DNA of 64,000 bases, from the NCBI RefSeq assembly GCF_014218805.1, contig NZ_JACJUV010000001.1, positions 1 to 64,000 of the forward strand. Reading direction: 5' to 3'. The stretch comes from Teredinibacter franksiae. Lineage in GTDB: Bacteria > Pseudomonadota > Gammaproteobacteria > Pseudomonadales > Cellvibrionaceae. A program made the translations under genes and the position numbers. The notes beneath the pieces are model-generated. The model was not told where the DNA came from, made no database searches, and worked only from the letters and a program-made list of their open reading frames with translations. Positions 1-8,469 of this stretch are shown one piece after another (within the stretch, counting starts at the first letter, position 1; each line of letters begins with the position of its first letter).

Positions 1-2349
1 CGCTTTGGGGCCATAACCTTCGCCTTGGTAATCTACACCGATCCAAAAATAAAAGAAGGCATCCTCGCCTGCGCAATGCAATGCCACGGAGCCTATAAAA
101 CCCCATGTTTTATGGATAATGGCGAAGCAGTATTTTTGTTCGCATATATTCGCCGTGCATTCTTTAACCCACTGTTCTACCGACGGCAACGAATCAAACG
201 CGGGTATGCGCGTCATCACGGCTATGCTGGGGTCTCGGGTTTGGTCATACACCTCTGGCGCGTGGTGGTTTGCTAAAGGCTGTAGCGTAATATCGCCCGC
301 ACTAAAACATTCTTTTTTATACCACTGTGGCAAGGGGGGCGATTGCGTTATATCTTGTAATAATTGTTCACATTGCTGCTCTGGGGAGAGAGGGCCGAGG
401 TTGTTGTCTGCAGGTAAGCTGCCATTTTCGGCATTTTGATAAGGCTCGTGCGCGTGTTGAGGTTCGAGTGGTTGTTCACCTTGCAGGCTGGTTAACAGTT
501 GTTGTAACGCTTCTGGAAAATGTTGGTTTTCAGTCTGTTGGTGATCACATGCTGGGTTGCTAAATGGTTGTGTGCCCACCGCGCTAGGGTGTGCGGCTAA
601 ACTGTTTTGTGCTTGCTGTTCTTGGTGTTCTTCTTGCTGTACTTCTTGCTGTACTTCTTGGTGTTGTTCTTGGTGTTGTTCTTGAACGCTTAAGCGCTTT
701 GCGAGTACTTGCGCTTTGTGTGCGTAGTTTTTGGCGGTTGCCATTTCGCCTAACTGAAAGCAACACAAGGCCAGATTAAAATAGCAGGGCCCCATTACAG
801 CGTCATCTAATGTCAGGTGCTGATGGTAGTCAAAACACGCCATAAAACATTCTTTTGCTAAGCCCCATATTCCCAACTCGGTGGCCAAGGTGCCTATTTG
901 AATGCACGGTTCTATTTTATCGCCCAGGGGATAGTAGCTTGCCCAGGTGTGTTGAATGGCTTGCTTCCATTGCCAGCGCTCATCCGGCTGTAGGCTGTGA
1001 ATTTGCGCTAACAGACTTTCATAGAATAAATCCAATATTCGGTAGTCCCAACGGCTTAAGCGCAGTTGTGCCAACATTTGTTCGGCGCCTAAGTATTGGC
1101 CCACGGTTTCCATTGCGCGCTTTAGGTTGTAGGCATCGTCGGGATTAAATTGCTCCACATAGCAGTGGAAGGCTTGTTCCGTATGATTAAATTGTATTGC
1201 ATTTTTATTGTGGTAGAGCAGTGCCGACAGGGCCAAACCTTCATCTTGGCGCTGGCACACAAAGGCCTTGCCACCGTGTTGGCTTGCTAACCAGCTAAGG
1301 GCATGATAATTAACCGGCAAAGAAAAACTGCCGTGGCTGGCAAAGCCGGGTTCCGATTGTTGCCGCAATTGCTTTAACGTACTTAAACCTCTGTCTGCCG
1401 ATAAAACAAGTAACGGTAACTGCGAATAACCTTGCAGGTGTTCTATGCAGCGCATTGCTCCGGTGGGAATTAATACCGGGTTGCTGTCCAGGTAGCGTAG
1501 GTAGTGTTCTATTAATTCCTCATCATAATATTGAACAGGCTGGTCGAGGGGGCGCCAATCGTATACCGGCTCATTGACTAAGGGGTTACTTGTCGGTGTA
1601 TTTTCCTGATGTTCTTTGATGGCCATATAGCCATCAAAAACTTTGCCGTAGTGTACACACACTAGGTCTTGGGTTAAGCCATCAAACACATAATTAGCGA
1701 TCACCGCTAGAGGGTTGTTCAAACTAGCCTTAGAGACACGGGTTTGACTGAGTTGTAATAGAAAGCTGGTATCGGTTCCGGCATCGAGTAATGCAAAGTC
1801 TACGTGGCCTTTGCTAATGTAGGTTTTTAGTTTGGGGTGTTGCTTGGCAAAATCTAAATTGCTTTGAACGAAATCGCTGATTATTAACACGGGCTTGCAC
1901 TGTTTAAGCGGGGATTTTTCTATACGCTTGATTAATTGCGTTACGATTGCGTGTGAGAATACACCGCTGCCGGCGCCGAGCTCTAAAATATACAAGGGCT
2001 CGTTACCTTTTAACGTGCCGTTTGCATAGTTGTCTTGCCAAAAGGCCATTAGCATTTCTACATAGGCATTGGCCATTATGGGGTTGCTGGTGACGTAGTG
2101 GGGCACAATGCCCTGGCGCCAAGCGTTGGCTCCCATGCATTCAAAAAAATCACGCTGCTTTTGCCAAATGGGCGATTCTGAGAAACGGTGGAAGGTAGGG
2201 CCTGTAGGCGTTTCTGGCTTTACATGCTGAGGGCTTAGCGCTGCCAGCGGCGGCTTTTTTTGGCCCGCCGCTAGTTGTGTGGAAGCGGGTAGAACGGGTA
2301 GTAGCGGGGCGGTGGTTGTGGTGCCTTGTTCGCTAAGCGCTGCGCTCAT
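1..2349 (-). CDS. SAM-dependent methyltransferase-TPR-GNAT fusion, incomplete at window edge
   Basis: The frame opens at ATG 2349, behind a good ribosome binding site (AGGGGA), and stays open to base 1, giving at least 783 codons; the C-terminus lies outside the window. Near residue 120 there is a class I SAM-binding motif I (ILELGAGSGVFSHAI), followed by VLIISDF and an ANYVFDGL segment that resembles MidA-type methyltransferases. Around residues 500-550 is a TPR-like stretch (CYFNLALCCFQLGE), then a Gln/Glu-rich low-complexity linker (repeats of HQEQ and VQQE). The visible end (IGSVALHC, then FYFWIGVDYQGEGYG) looks like the acetyl-CoA-binding core of a RimJ/RimI-type GNAT acetyltransferase. 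It is the last visible gene of the TOMM cluster, 240 nt after the FHA gene, so a tailoring or modification role is inferred. The substrate is unknown. The methyltransferase fold is well supported; the GNAT call rests on a partial domain. Confidence 0.75.
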   Translation of the reverse strand, partial: MSAALSEQGTTTTAPLLPVLPASTQLAAGQKKPPLAALSPQHVKPETPTGPTFHRFSESPIWQKQRDFFECMGANAWRQGIVPHYVTSNPIMANAYVEMLMAFWQDNYANGTLKGNEPLYILELGAGSGVFSHAIVTQLIKRIEKSPLKQCKPVLIISDFVQSNLDFAKQHPKLKTYISKGHVDFALLDAGTDTSFLLQLSQTRVSKASLNNPLAVIANYVFDGLTQDLVCVHYGKVFDGYMAIKEHQENTPTSNPLVNEPVYDWRPLDQPVQYYDEELIEHYLRYLDSNPVLIPTGAMRCIEHLQGYSQLPLLVLSADRGLSTLKQLRQQSEPGFASHGSFSLPVNYHALSWLASQHGGKAFVCQRQDEGLALSALLYHNKNAIQFNHTEQAFHCYVEQFNPDDAYNLKRAMETVGQYLGAEQMLAQLRLSRWDYRILDLFYESLLAQIHSLQPDERWQWKQAIQHTWASYYPLGDKIEPCIQIGTLATELGIWGLAKECFMACFDYHQHLTLDDAVMGPCYFNLALCCFQLGEMATAKNYAHKAQVLAKRLSVQEQHQEQHQEVQQEVQQEEHQEQQAQNSLAAHPSAVGTQPFSNPACDHQQTENQHFPEALQQLLTSLQGEQPLEPQHAHEPYQNAENGSLPADNNLGPLSPEQQCEQLLQDITQSPPLPQWYKKECFSAGDITLQPLANHHAPEVYDQTRDPSIAVMTRIPAFDSLPSVEQWVKECTANICEQKYCFAIIHKTWGFIGSVALHCAGEDAFFYFWIGVDYQGEGYGPKA

Positions 2350-2589
2350 GTTGCTTCCCCTGTGCCTTTGCTGTTTCGGTTACGTTTTTTACCCTGGTTG
2401 CACCTTTTGGCATTACTGCCGGGTGGGTAAGTGCTATGACGAAACTTTAACGTTGCGCGCTAGAGGAAAATATTACGCGTTATTACCGGCTGCGTTTGGC
2501 GGCCATCGATAACCCTGTAAACCGCGGTTAACTCACGAAGTTCTGAGCAGTGGCTTAGGTTTTTTTAGGCTTAACGGCTGTATTTAGCG

Positions 2590-3540
2590 TTATGCATTTA
2601 CTGAGGTTTGCGCCCCTTGTAATTGTTGAAAGCCACCCTTTATTGTGAGCTGCCGGTGGGCAATGCGCAGCTCGCCGGGGCGGCGCTCTATAATTTGTTG
2701 CAGCGGTGATTGCGGCATTACTGCTGCTACCTGTTTGCGAAAGCGGTGAATTTGAATATTTATGTGTTGCTCTATCATGCCCATCATGTGGCAAAGTACG
2801 TCTTTATTCACCCAGCCCTGGTCGTGATCGGGCAGGCCTTTGCGGGTATCTTCCAGGCGTTGTTTGGCCAGTAATAACAGTAAGTAATGGTGGTTGCGCT
2901 CGCCCAGGTCAACGGTGGTGTTGTTCATATCAATTTTTAGCGATACGTGCTCTTCGTTACTGCTGGCACTAAAGTGAAAAATAACATCATCCGCGCTGCG
3001 CGCAGCCTCGAAGGTTTGTGTGGCGGTGGCGGCGCGGGTATCTAAAAAGGCCCAAAACTGGCCGTTGGCGCCCACGCGGTCGCCATCGGCCAGTGGCATT
3101 GGGCTTTGGCCGTCGTCGCATTGCCATTGGCCGCGTTCATCCAGGTAAATCATAAGTTCGGTATTGCCGGTGTTAATTATTTCGATATCAAACAATTCTA
3201 TAACCGGCAGGCCGTTAACCAAGGGGGCAAGGCACGTAATGGGTGGTGCCAGGTCGGCCACTTCCCACGTGTCGGCCGAGAGGTCGCCAAATTGAATGTG
3301 ATCCTGTAAATGCAGGGTATGAAAGCATCCGGTTTTTATGGGCAGGCGGTTTACAAAGGTTCCATTTTTGCTGATGTCTTTTATTTTCCAGTGTGCGCCA
3401 TCCCACGCAATGATGGCATGATTGCGCGAGGCTGCCGGGGCGTTTAGCGCTGTAATATTGGTGCAGGTATCGCGGCCCAGAGTGTGGTTGTTGTGTAGGT
3501 AGAGTATTTGGTGTTGGGTGCTGTGAATGAGTTGTGCCAT
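2590..3540 (-). CDS. FHA-domain protein of the TOMM cluster
   Basis: The N-terminal about 100 residues form a forkhead-associated domain: TLGRDTCTNI (the GR of strand 3), AASRNHAII (SxxH), and DISKNGTFVNRLPI (the NG turn). These residues normally bind phosphothreonine. The remainder (about 215 residues) has a middle region of beta character and a C-terminal Lys/Arg-rich part with ILCHMMG-like helices that may be DNA- or protein-binding; I do not recognise it. The frame extends upstream to a TTG at 3600 that overlaps the amidohydrolase stop. ATG 3540 is preferred because it starts directly at the first FHA strand. Lying in one operon with a Ser/Thr kinase, it is the obvious candidate reader of that kinase's phosphorylation. 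This is inference from family knowledge; no phosphosite is visible. Confidence 0.8.
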   Translation of the reverse strand: MAQLIHSTQHQILYLHNNHTLGRDTCTNITALNAPAASRNHAIIAWDGAHWKIKDISKNGTFVNRLPIKTGCFHTLHLQDHIQFGDLSADTWEVADLAPPITCLAPLVNGLPVIELFDIEIINTGNTELMIYLDERGQWQCDDGQSPMPLADGDRVGANGQFWAFLDTRAATATQTFEAARSADDVIFHFSASSNEEHVSLKIDMNNTTVDLGERNHHYLLLLLAKQRLEDTRKGLPDHDQGWVNKDVLCHMMGMIEQHINIQIHRFRKQVAAVMPQSPLQQIIERRPGELRIAHRQLTIKGGFQQLQGAQTSVNA

Positions 3541-3592
3541 GGTGGGGCCCGCTATGATTTTAAAATGGCGATTTCTTGGGTGTGTTTTGACA

Positions 3593-4807
3593 TTAACCAA
3601 AAAACACCTGAGGGTTGGTTTCCAGTACGGCTTTTAATTCGGTTTGGTTAAAAAGGTGCTTGCAGGTTGCCGCTGGGGAGGCTGGGCTATCGTGATCCGG
3701 GTGAGGAAAATCTGTACCAAACAGCAGGCGCTCTGCGCCAATGGTATTCACCACTTCACGTAGCCCGGGTTCGTCGGGTTCAAAGCCTATCCAGCACTGG
3801 CGTTTAAAATAGTCGGAAGGCAGCATGCTGAGTACGCCTTTTAATTCGCCAGGTAAGTTTTTGTAACACAGGTTATCTAGCCGCCACAGCCAAGAGGGTA
3901 GCCAGCCTGCGCCGGCTTCCAAAAATGCGACTTTTAAGGTGGGGTGGCGCTCTAATACACCGCCTTCGAGCAGTGCTAAAAAGGCCATTTGTGCTTCCAT
4001 AAGGTGCGAGCATGCATGTAAAGCAAAGCGCGTGTTAAAGCGGCCAATGCCGACAGTGCTGCCTTGTAAATGCGTGCCACCATGAAAGGCAATGGCTATG
4101 CCTTGCTGGGCACAGGCCGCCCAAAAGGGCTCGTAATCCTTGTGACCTAATGTGCGCCCGGCGATGGGTTCGGGTCGCAACGTGATGCTGCGCCAGCCGA
4201 AATCGATAACCTGCTGGAGTTGGCTGAGCATTTGTTCGGGAGCGTGGCGGCTAATCACGCCGACCGCGCGCAGGCGCTGTGGGTTGGCACGGCAATAATC
4301 GTAAAGCCAAGTATTGTAGGCTTTGGCGATGGTTACCGATTCTGCCGAGGATAAAAACTGGTTGTTAATTACTAGGCCACCATAGGTGGGGAACAAATGC
4401 GCGGTACCGATTTCGCCCTCGTCCATTGAGGCTAATTGGCCTGAAGGTGTGGTGGCCTGTTGCACAGCGGCCAGTTTGCTGGACCAAGCCTGCGTGCTGG
4501 TGAGGCGTTGCGGTTCCCCCCAGTTATTCAGTAACGGTTGGCCTTTTAGTTTTTGCTCGGTGGGGAGCAGGGTGGCGCCGGCGTTACCGAGCCGTTGTAT
4601 GCGACCGAGCATGGCATGGGGTGTATCGTCTACAGTTTCGAATTGGCAGCTTTGGTAGAGCGCGGGCGGCAAAATTTCGCGCCATAGCTGTTCGGTTTCA
4701 ATAATATGGCGATCGGCGTCTATTGCACTAAAGCCGCAAGCCTGTGTGTTTGCATTGTCGACTGGCTTGTTGCATTGGGTGGGTCTATTGGGGGTAGATA
4801 CTGTCAT
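3593..4807 (-). CDS. Amidohydrolase-2 family (TIM-barrel metal-dependent hydrolase)
   Basis: This 404-aa protein has the pattern of the amidohydrolase family 2/ACMSD-like fold. It opens with DADRHIIE (usual DxDxHxxE-like first strand) and has FHGGTHLQG in the middle, HACSHLMEAQMAFLALLEGG (the conserved His helix), and LLFGTDFPHPDHDSP near the C-terminus with the conserved catalytic Asp. The first motif reads DADRH rather than DxHxH, so metal ligation may be incomplete. It lies 17 nt after the YcaO gene and overlaps the alternative FHA start, so it is certainly co-transcribed. Amidohydrolases are known companions of some TOMM clusters, where a role in peptide tailoring or leader processing has been proposed; the reaction here is unknown. 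Confidence 0.8.
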   Translation of the reverse strand: MTVSTPNRPTQCNKPVDNANTQACGFSAIDADRHIIETEQLWREILPPALYQSCQFETVDDTPHAMLGRIQRLGNAGATLLPTEQKLKGQPLLNNWGEPQRLTSTQAWSSKLAAVQQATTPSGQLASMDEGEIGTAHLFPTYGGLVINNQFLSSAESVTIAKAYNTWLYDYCRANPQRLRAVGVISRHAPEQMLSQLQQVIDFGWRSITLRPEPIAGRTLGHKDYEPFWAACAQQGIAIAFHGGTHLQGSTVGIGRFNTRFALHACSHLMEAQMAFLALLEGGVLERHPTLKVAFLEAGAGWLPSWLWRLDNLCYKNLPGELKGVLSMLPSDYFKRQCWIGFEPDEPGLREVVNTIGAERLLFGTDFPHPDHDSPASPAATCKHLFNQTELKAVLETNPQVFFG

Positions 4808-4824
4808 GAGTGGATGCCGTCAGG

Positions 4825-7092
4825 TTAAATAAAAATTGGGTAGGGGTTTAGTTCGGTTTGCGCATTGGCGCTGCCTGGGCTGCTATATAATCGCCCCGGC
4901 GCAAAGCGCGGCCAAAAGTGGCGCAGTGACGGTATAAATAATTTGATGACCTTTAGGCCAACATCGGGCCGGGATTGATTTAAGGCCAGTACATTGAGTT
5001 GTTGCTGGGCAGCCAGCGACAAGCAGTGATCTATAGCGTGATTAAGGCTGCTGTTGGGCAGGGCGCCATAGCATTCACGTTGCCGGTGACTCTCTTCATT
5101 ACCGGTTAAATAGGGCTGCTCATCCAGCGTGATATGTTGCCACCACGCGAGCGCTTGCTCTCCTAAGCTTGCGCCTATGGCATGGGGTGCGCATTCAAGT
5201 GTTGGCAGTATTTGATGCAGCTCTGTTACGGCACGGCTAATGGCAATGTTAGGGTCTAGATGGCAGCCGAAGGCGTAGCAAATACGGCCGCCGGTTGCCG
5301 CATCTGCACACAGTGCCGCAAAAACAGGGATGCCTAAATCGCTGGTTATATCCAATACCCAAAACGTTTTGCCAAGGCGGGCGTAGGTGTTTTGCAATTC
5401 TGTTAAATATGGGTCTGCAAAGCTGTGAATATCCACTTGCGCAACCCGTTTGCGGTTGTACCACCACAAGGCGGCAGCGTCGCGTTCTACCAATTCAAAA
5501 AACGCCTGCACAAAGGCTTCTTCTATGGTGGCGCCTGCCGCACAGCCGTTAGAGTCTGCTCGGGCAAAATGGCTTGAGTGTGGGTCGGAGTAACCGTAAT
5601 AGCAATACGCCGTAGGAAGGTGGTGCCAACGCCCCTGAGTTATGGACCATACGGGGCTCCAGGCGACAGTGCTGGTGGTATCGAAACGTTCAGGCACCCA
5701 GGTAAAGCGAGCATTCGTTTGGTTATGCGTTGTGCGATTACGGTATTGCTCTTCGCTGAATAACATACAGTCATTAGGGTGAATGGCATTTTCAATTTTT
5801 TCAAAACTGCCGTGAACAATGGCTTCATCACCCTGAAGAACACCCGAGTAACGCTCAATCGATTCGGCCATGGCGCTGACTTTTGCATGTAAGGGCGTAC
5901 GCCCTTTACCGCTGGCACGACGGCGAATCCGTTCCTGAAAATAGCTGGTATTTGCCCCAATAAGAGCAAAATTGTGCTCGGCGGCATAGGTTGTCATGTG
6001 TTCTTGGGTGTCGCCGGGGACGGTAATTTTTTCGAGTGAGCTGATCACACCGGTAATGGGGCTAACGTGCTTATCGAGTTGCCGCTTTACATCTGCCGCT
6101 GTGCAGCTGCGATATTCCAACAACGGGCTATTGGCGCCATGTTGTAATTGAATGGGCGTTTGTTGTTGCCTGATTACAGACTTTGCATCACCACAGCTGG
6201 GGCATTGTGGCCGGCGGATTAACGTATGAAACTGTTGGCGATAGTTTTCGGTATCAATACTAATTAGGCCTTGCGACAACAGACAAGAAGCGGGTTTGGT
6301 CACAGATTTAACGAGCTCGGCCGCGGCAATACCGTAAGCAATGGGGGCAAGACAGGTTAAGCTTGTGGCCGGGGGCGTTGTTATGGTTTGCTTTGCATCG
6401 GCGGCGATCAAGTATTGGCTTAACTGTTGCCGAAATTTGAGCCTGTGCTGTAAACATTGCCAACACGCATTTTCGCCGGGTAAAAAAAGAGGGCCAACCC
6501 ATAATTGCCGGCCGATCGGTTTTATCAGTAGCCAGGGTGTTTGCTGTTGTTGATTTTTATAGTGAAGTTGTTGCAAGGCCTGCTGGCTGTAATTATCAGT
6601 GATAACAACTTGAAGCGATGGTGCATGTTGTTCAGCTTCAACTATGTGAAAGCCGCATTGTTGAAGCTGCTGCCTCAGCGGCGCGAGTGCAAGCCCGGAT
6701 AGGTTGTTTAGCGCAATTGAGGTATTTGCAATGCGCGACAGTGATTGACCTGTGTCTAGGCCTTGCGCATCGAAATAATGCTGATCGTTTTCTTCTATAC
6801 AGCGAGGTAAATTGGCCGGTGGGGCATAGTGCGGAGCATGGGTTAAAAAGCCGCTTTGTTTTAAGTGCTGCAAGGCAAAGGCTATCTCGGGGTGAGTGAG
6901 GCCGCTTGGCACATTGTGAAAAAAATCGTCATCGGTGCCGCCTTTTTTTAGTAGCGGCAGTAAGTAGCTAAATGCTCTGCCCTGAAGCCGAAAAGATTCG
7001 GCTTCGTTTTGAAAAAACACCTCAGTTGGCTTGGCGATGTGATACACCCAGTGACTTTTTAGCCGTAGATAGTTGGTAGCTTGAGCACTCAC
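4825..7092 (-). CDS. TOMM cyclodehydratase: fused ThiF-like leader-binding (C) and YcaO (D) protein
   Basis: 755 aa, starting at GTG 7092. The N-terminal about 310 residues match the bacteriocin cyclodehydratase C-protein type: a winged-helix-like leader-binding start and an E1-like domain with paired cysteines (CWQC at 210-213, CPSC at 297-300) that would bind zinc. Residues about 325-755 are a YcaO domain: HAKVSAMAESIERYSG near 403-418, NGCAAGATIEEAF and FFELVERDAAALWWYNR near 530-555, typical ATP/Mg-binding segments. YcaO enzymes use ATP to cyclise Cys/Ser/Thr of a precursor peptide to azolines. The C-terminus ends NPYPIFI, a reduced form of the Pro-rich tail (PxPxP) found in azoline-forming YcaOs. 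It follows the candidate precursor by 33 nt. The family assignment is firm; substrate and product are not known. Confidence 0.92.
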   Translation of the reverse strand: MSAQATNYLRLKSHWVYHIAKPTEVFFQNEAESFRLQGRAFSYLLPLLKKGGTDDDFFHNVPSGLTHPEIAFALQHLKQSGFLTHAPHYAPPANLPRCIEENDQHYFDAQGLDTGQSLSRIANTSIALNNLSGLALAPLRQQLQQCGFHIVEAEQHAPSLQVVITDNYSQQALQQLHYKNQQQQTPWLLIKPIGRQLWVGPLFLPGENACWQCLQHRLKFRQQLSQYLIAADAKQTITTPPATSLTCLAPIAYGIAAAELVKSVTKPASCLLSQGLISIDTENYRQQFHTLIRRPQCPSCGDAKSVIRQQQTPIQLQHGANSPLLEYRSCTAADVKRQLDKHVSPITGVISSLEKITVPGDTQEHMTTYAAEHNFALIGANTSYFQERIRRRASGKGRTPLHAKVSAMAESIERYSGVLQGDEAIVHGSFEKIENAIHPNDCMLFSEEQYRNRTTHNQTNARFTWVPERFDTTSTVAWSPVWSITQGRWHHLPTAYCYYGYSDPHSSHFARADSNGCAAGATIEEAFVQAFFELVERDAAALWWYNRKRVAQVDIHSFADPYLTELQNTYARLGKTFWVLDITSDLGIPVFAALCADAATGGRICYAFGCHLDPNIAISRAVTELHQILPTLECAPHAIGASLGEQALAWWQHITLDEQPYLTGNEESHRQRECYGALPNSSLNHAIDHCLSLAAQQQLNVLALNQSRPDVGLKVIKLFIPSLRHFWPRFAPGRLYSSPGSANAQTELNPYPIFI

Positions 7093-7125
7093 TGTTGAGT
7101 ATGCCTCTTATTCATTGGCTATAGG

Positions 7126-7566
7126 TTATTTGTTAACACCAAATACACTCCAGCTGGCTAGCGGGAGAATTAGCCGTTCGCCGTTAAACACTGCTTTGAG
7201 GTCTGTGAATGAGTAACCTGGGTTGCCAGGGATTTTTGATAGGCGGGTGATAGGTTCGTAATACTCTTCGACGAGCTCAAATTTGCCACTGTGCTCGACA
7301 CTCTCCCATTGGCTTGGTGTCATTTCGATAATTTTGTTTTTGTCTTCGCTGCTCTCATCTATACAGCGTGCAAGCACCATTGGCTCAGTCTTAAATTCTA
7401 CGTCTAAAGCGTTGCCGTATGCTCCCTCCGCAGCTTTCGCCAATATTTGGACTGGATCGTACTCTAATTCATCAAAAAACTTTGCGTTCAACCAAGTGTA
7501 TGCGACTAATTTGGCGCTATTGGCTGTATTCATATACTCTTTTTTGGGGGGGCTGTTGTCGGTCAT
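7126..7566 (-). CDS. Candidate TOMM precursor with nitrile-hydratase-like leader (NHLP type)
   Basis: 146 aa; ATG 7566 is preceded by GGAGAT at normal spacing, which fixes the start. Residues about 16-45 (LVAYTWLNAKFFDELEYDP) resemble the NHLP/TOMM propeptide pattern, in which a helix with W..D..F...L..DP precedes the core. Its place just upstream of the cyclodehydratase fits a substrate. Oddly, the C-terminal part is acidic and mixed, with a single Cys (ARCIDESS) and no Cys/Ser/Thr-rich core; it ends ASWSVFGVNK. Relatives of this precursor group that I recall often end in a short Cys-containing core. It may therefore be a non-canonical substrate, a leader-like scaffold or an immunity protein. 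Leader similarity was judged by eye. Confidence 0.6.
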   Translation of the reverse strand: MTDNSPPKKEYMNTANSAKLVAYTWLNAKFFDELEYDPVQILAKAAEGAYGNALDVEFKTEPMVLARCIDESSEDKNKIIEMTPSQWESVEHSGKFELVEEYYEPITRLSKIPGNPGYSFTDLKAVFNGERLILPLASWSVFGVNK

Positions 7567-7606
7567 TATTATCTCCGTTTTTCATGAGCTAAGAATTGTT
7601 AGGGGC

Positions 7607-8419
7607 TTAAGTAGAGGACGCACTTGCAGGGAGGGTCATGCCTACACTTGTTTTATCGGTACATTCGACAATTTGTTCGAGCTTTTCAATGGTGTAGCCA
7701 TCAATGCAGCTGGGTATAGGGTCTGCATGTAGCGGTTTAATGAAGAATAGGTTGTAAATGGAGTCTAGAAATACGGTTAGCAGGGAATTAATTTTATTCA
7801 CTATCTCTTCTTGCTGAGCATTAGTAAGCTCATTCAGTTGCTCCGAAAATATTTCTTTAAACTGCTCAACAAAGCCCTTTTGTTCATCTAGCTTTACAGA
7901 ATTTGTCATTTGGCTGTTGAATGAGAAATCTGGCTGTGCGCTTTGTATGGTTTTTTCAAAAAGTGTAATGAAATTATTTAATAGATCTTTCTGTGAACTT
8001 GTGTCTTTTGTTGTTACGCCATTGGCATAAAGGATGATCGCTAACGAATAGATAATACTGTTGCGGGTTCCCCATAATATGTTGAGCTCCATTGCATCTT
8101 TAAAGGCTTGCTTTGGCTTAATGTGACGAACGGTTTTCTTGAGCTCATCACAATAATAACTGAGGTTTCGGATTTCATATCTTTCGGGGCTGTCATTGAT
8201 AACTAATTTTAGGAACAGAGTGAGAAGCTCAAAAAAATCATCATCCCCTTGCTTGGCGATGGTAAGAGCGCTTTCCATATGGTCTGTATATTCTTTGTAC
8301 TTCGCATTTTTATTGGGGTCTCGGTAATCTTCATCTAAATAAACTAGAATGTAATTTCTTGCCCACTGCATATTGGATAAGTATTGAGACGGTGCATGGC
8401 TGCTAGCTGCTATATTCAT
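7607..8419 (-). CDS. Unrecognised 270-aa protein of the TOMM cluster
   Basis: I do not recognise a family. The protein is largely helical and soluble, with acidic and amphipathic segments (MESALTIAKQGDDDFFELL), a hydrophobic patch NSIIYSLAIILYANG near residue 117, and a long helical part (GFVEQFKEIFSEQLNEL). The last about 35 residues are rich in Cys, Ser and Thr: CIDGYT, VECTDKTS and a TLPASASST end. That tail could in principle be a modifiable region, but this is speculation. ATG 8419 has GGA at about -10. It sits between the kinase giant (51 nt upstream) and the NHLP-like gene (41 nt downstream), all in the same direction, so it belongs to the operon and probably acts in the same pathway. 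Confidence 0.7.
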   Translation of the reverse strand: MNIAASSHAPSQYLSNMQWARNYILVYLDEDYRDPNKNAKYKEYTDHMESALTIAKQGDDDFFELLTLFLKLVINDSPERYEIRNLSYYCDELKKTVRHIKPKQAFKDAMELNILWGTRNSIIYSLAIILYANGVTTKDTSSQKDLLNNFITLFEKTIQSAQPDFSFNSQMTNSVKLDEQKGFVEQFKEIFSEQLNELTNAQQEEIVNKINSLLTVFLDSIYNLFFIKPLHADPIPSCIDGYTIEKLEQIVECTDKTSVGMTLPASASST

Positions 8420-8469
8420 AGTTGGTTCCGCTGGTCTAAACTGTGGGTGGAGTGGTGGTGTGTGGATTA

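Noticed and set aside
584..766. Arg/Ser/Thr-rich minus-strand frame
   Set aside because: It is another frame of the Gln/Glu-rich linker of the methyltransferase-GNAT gene.
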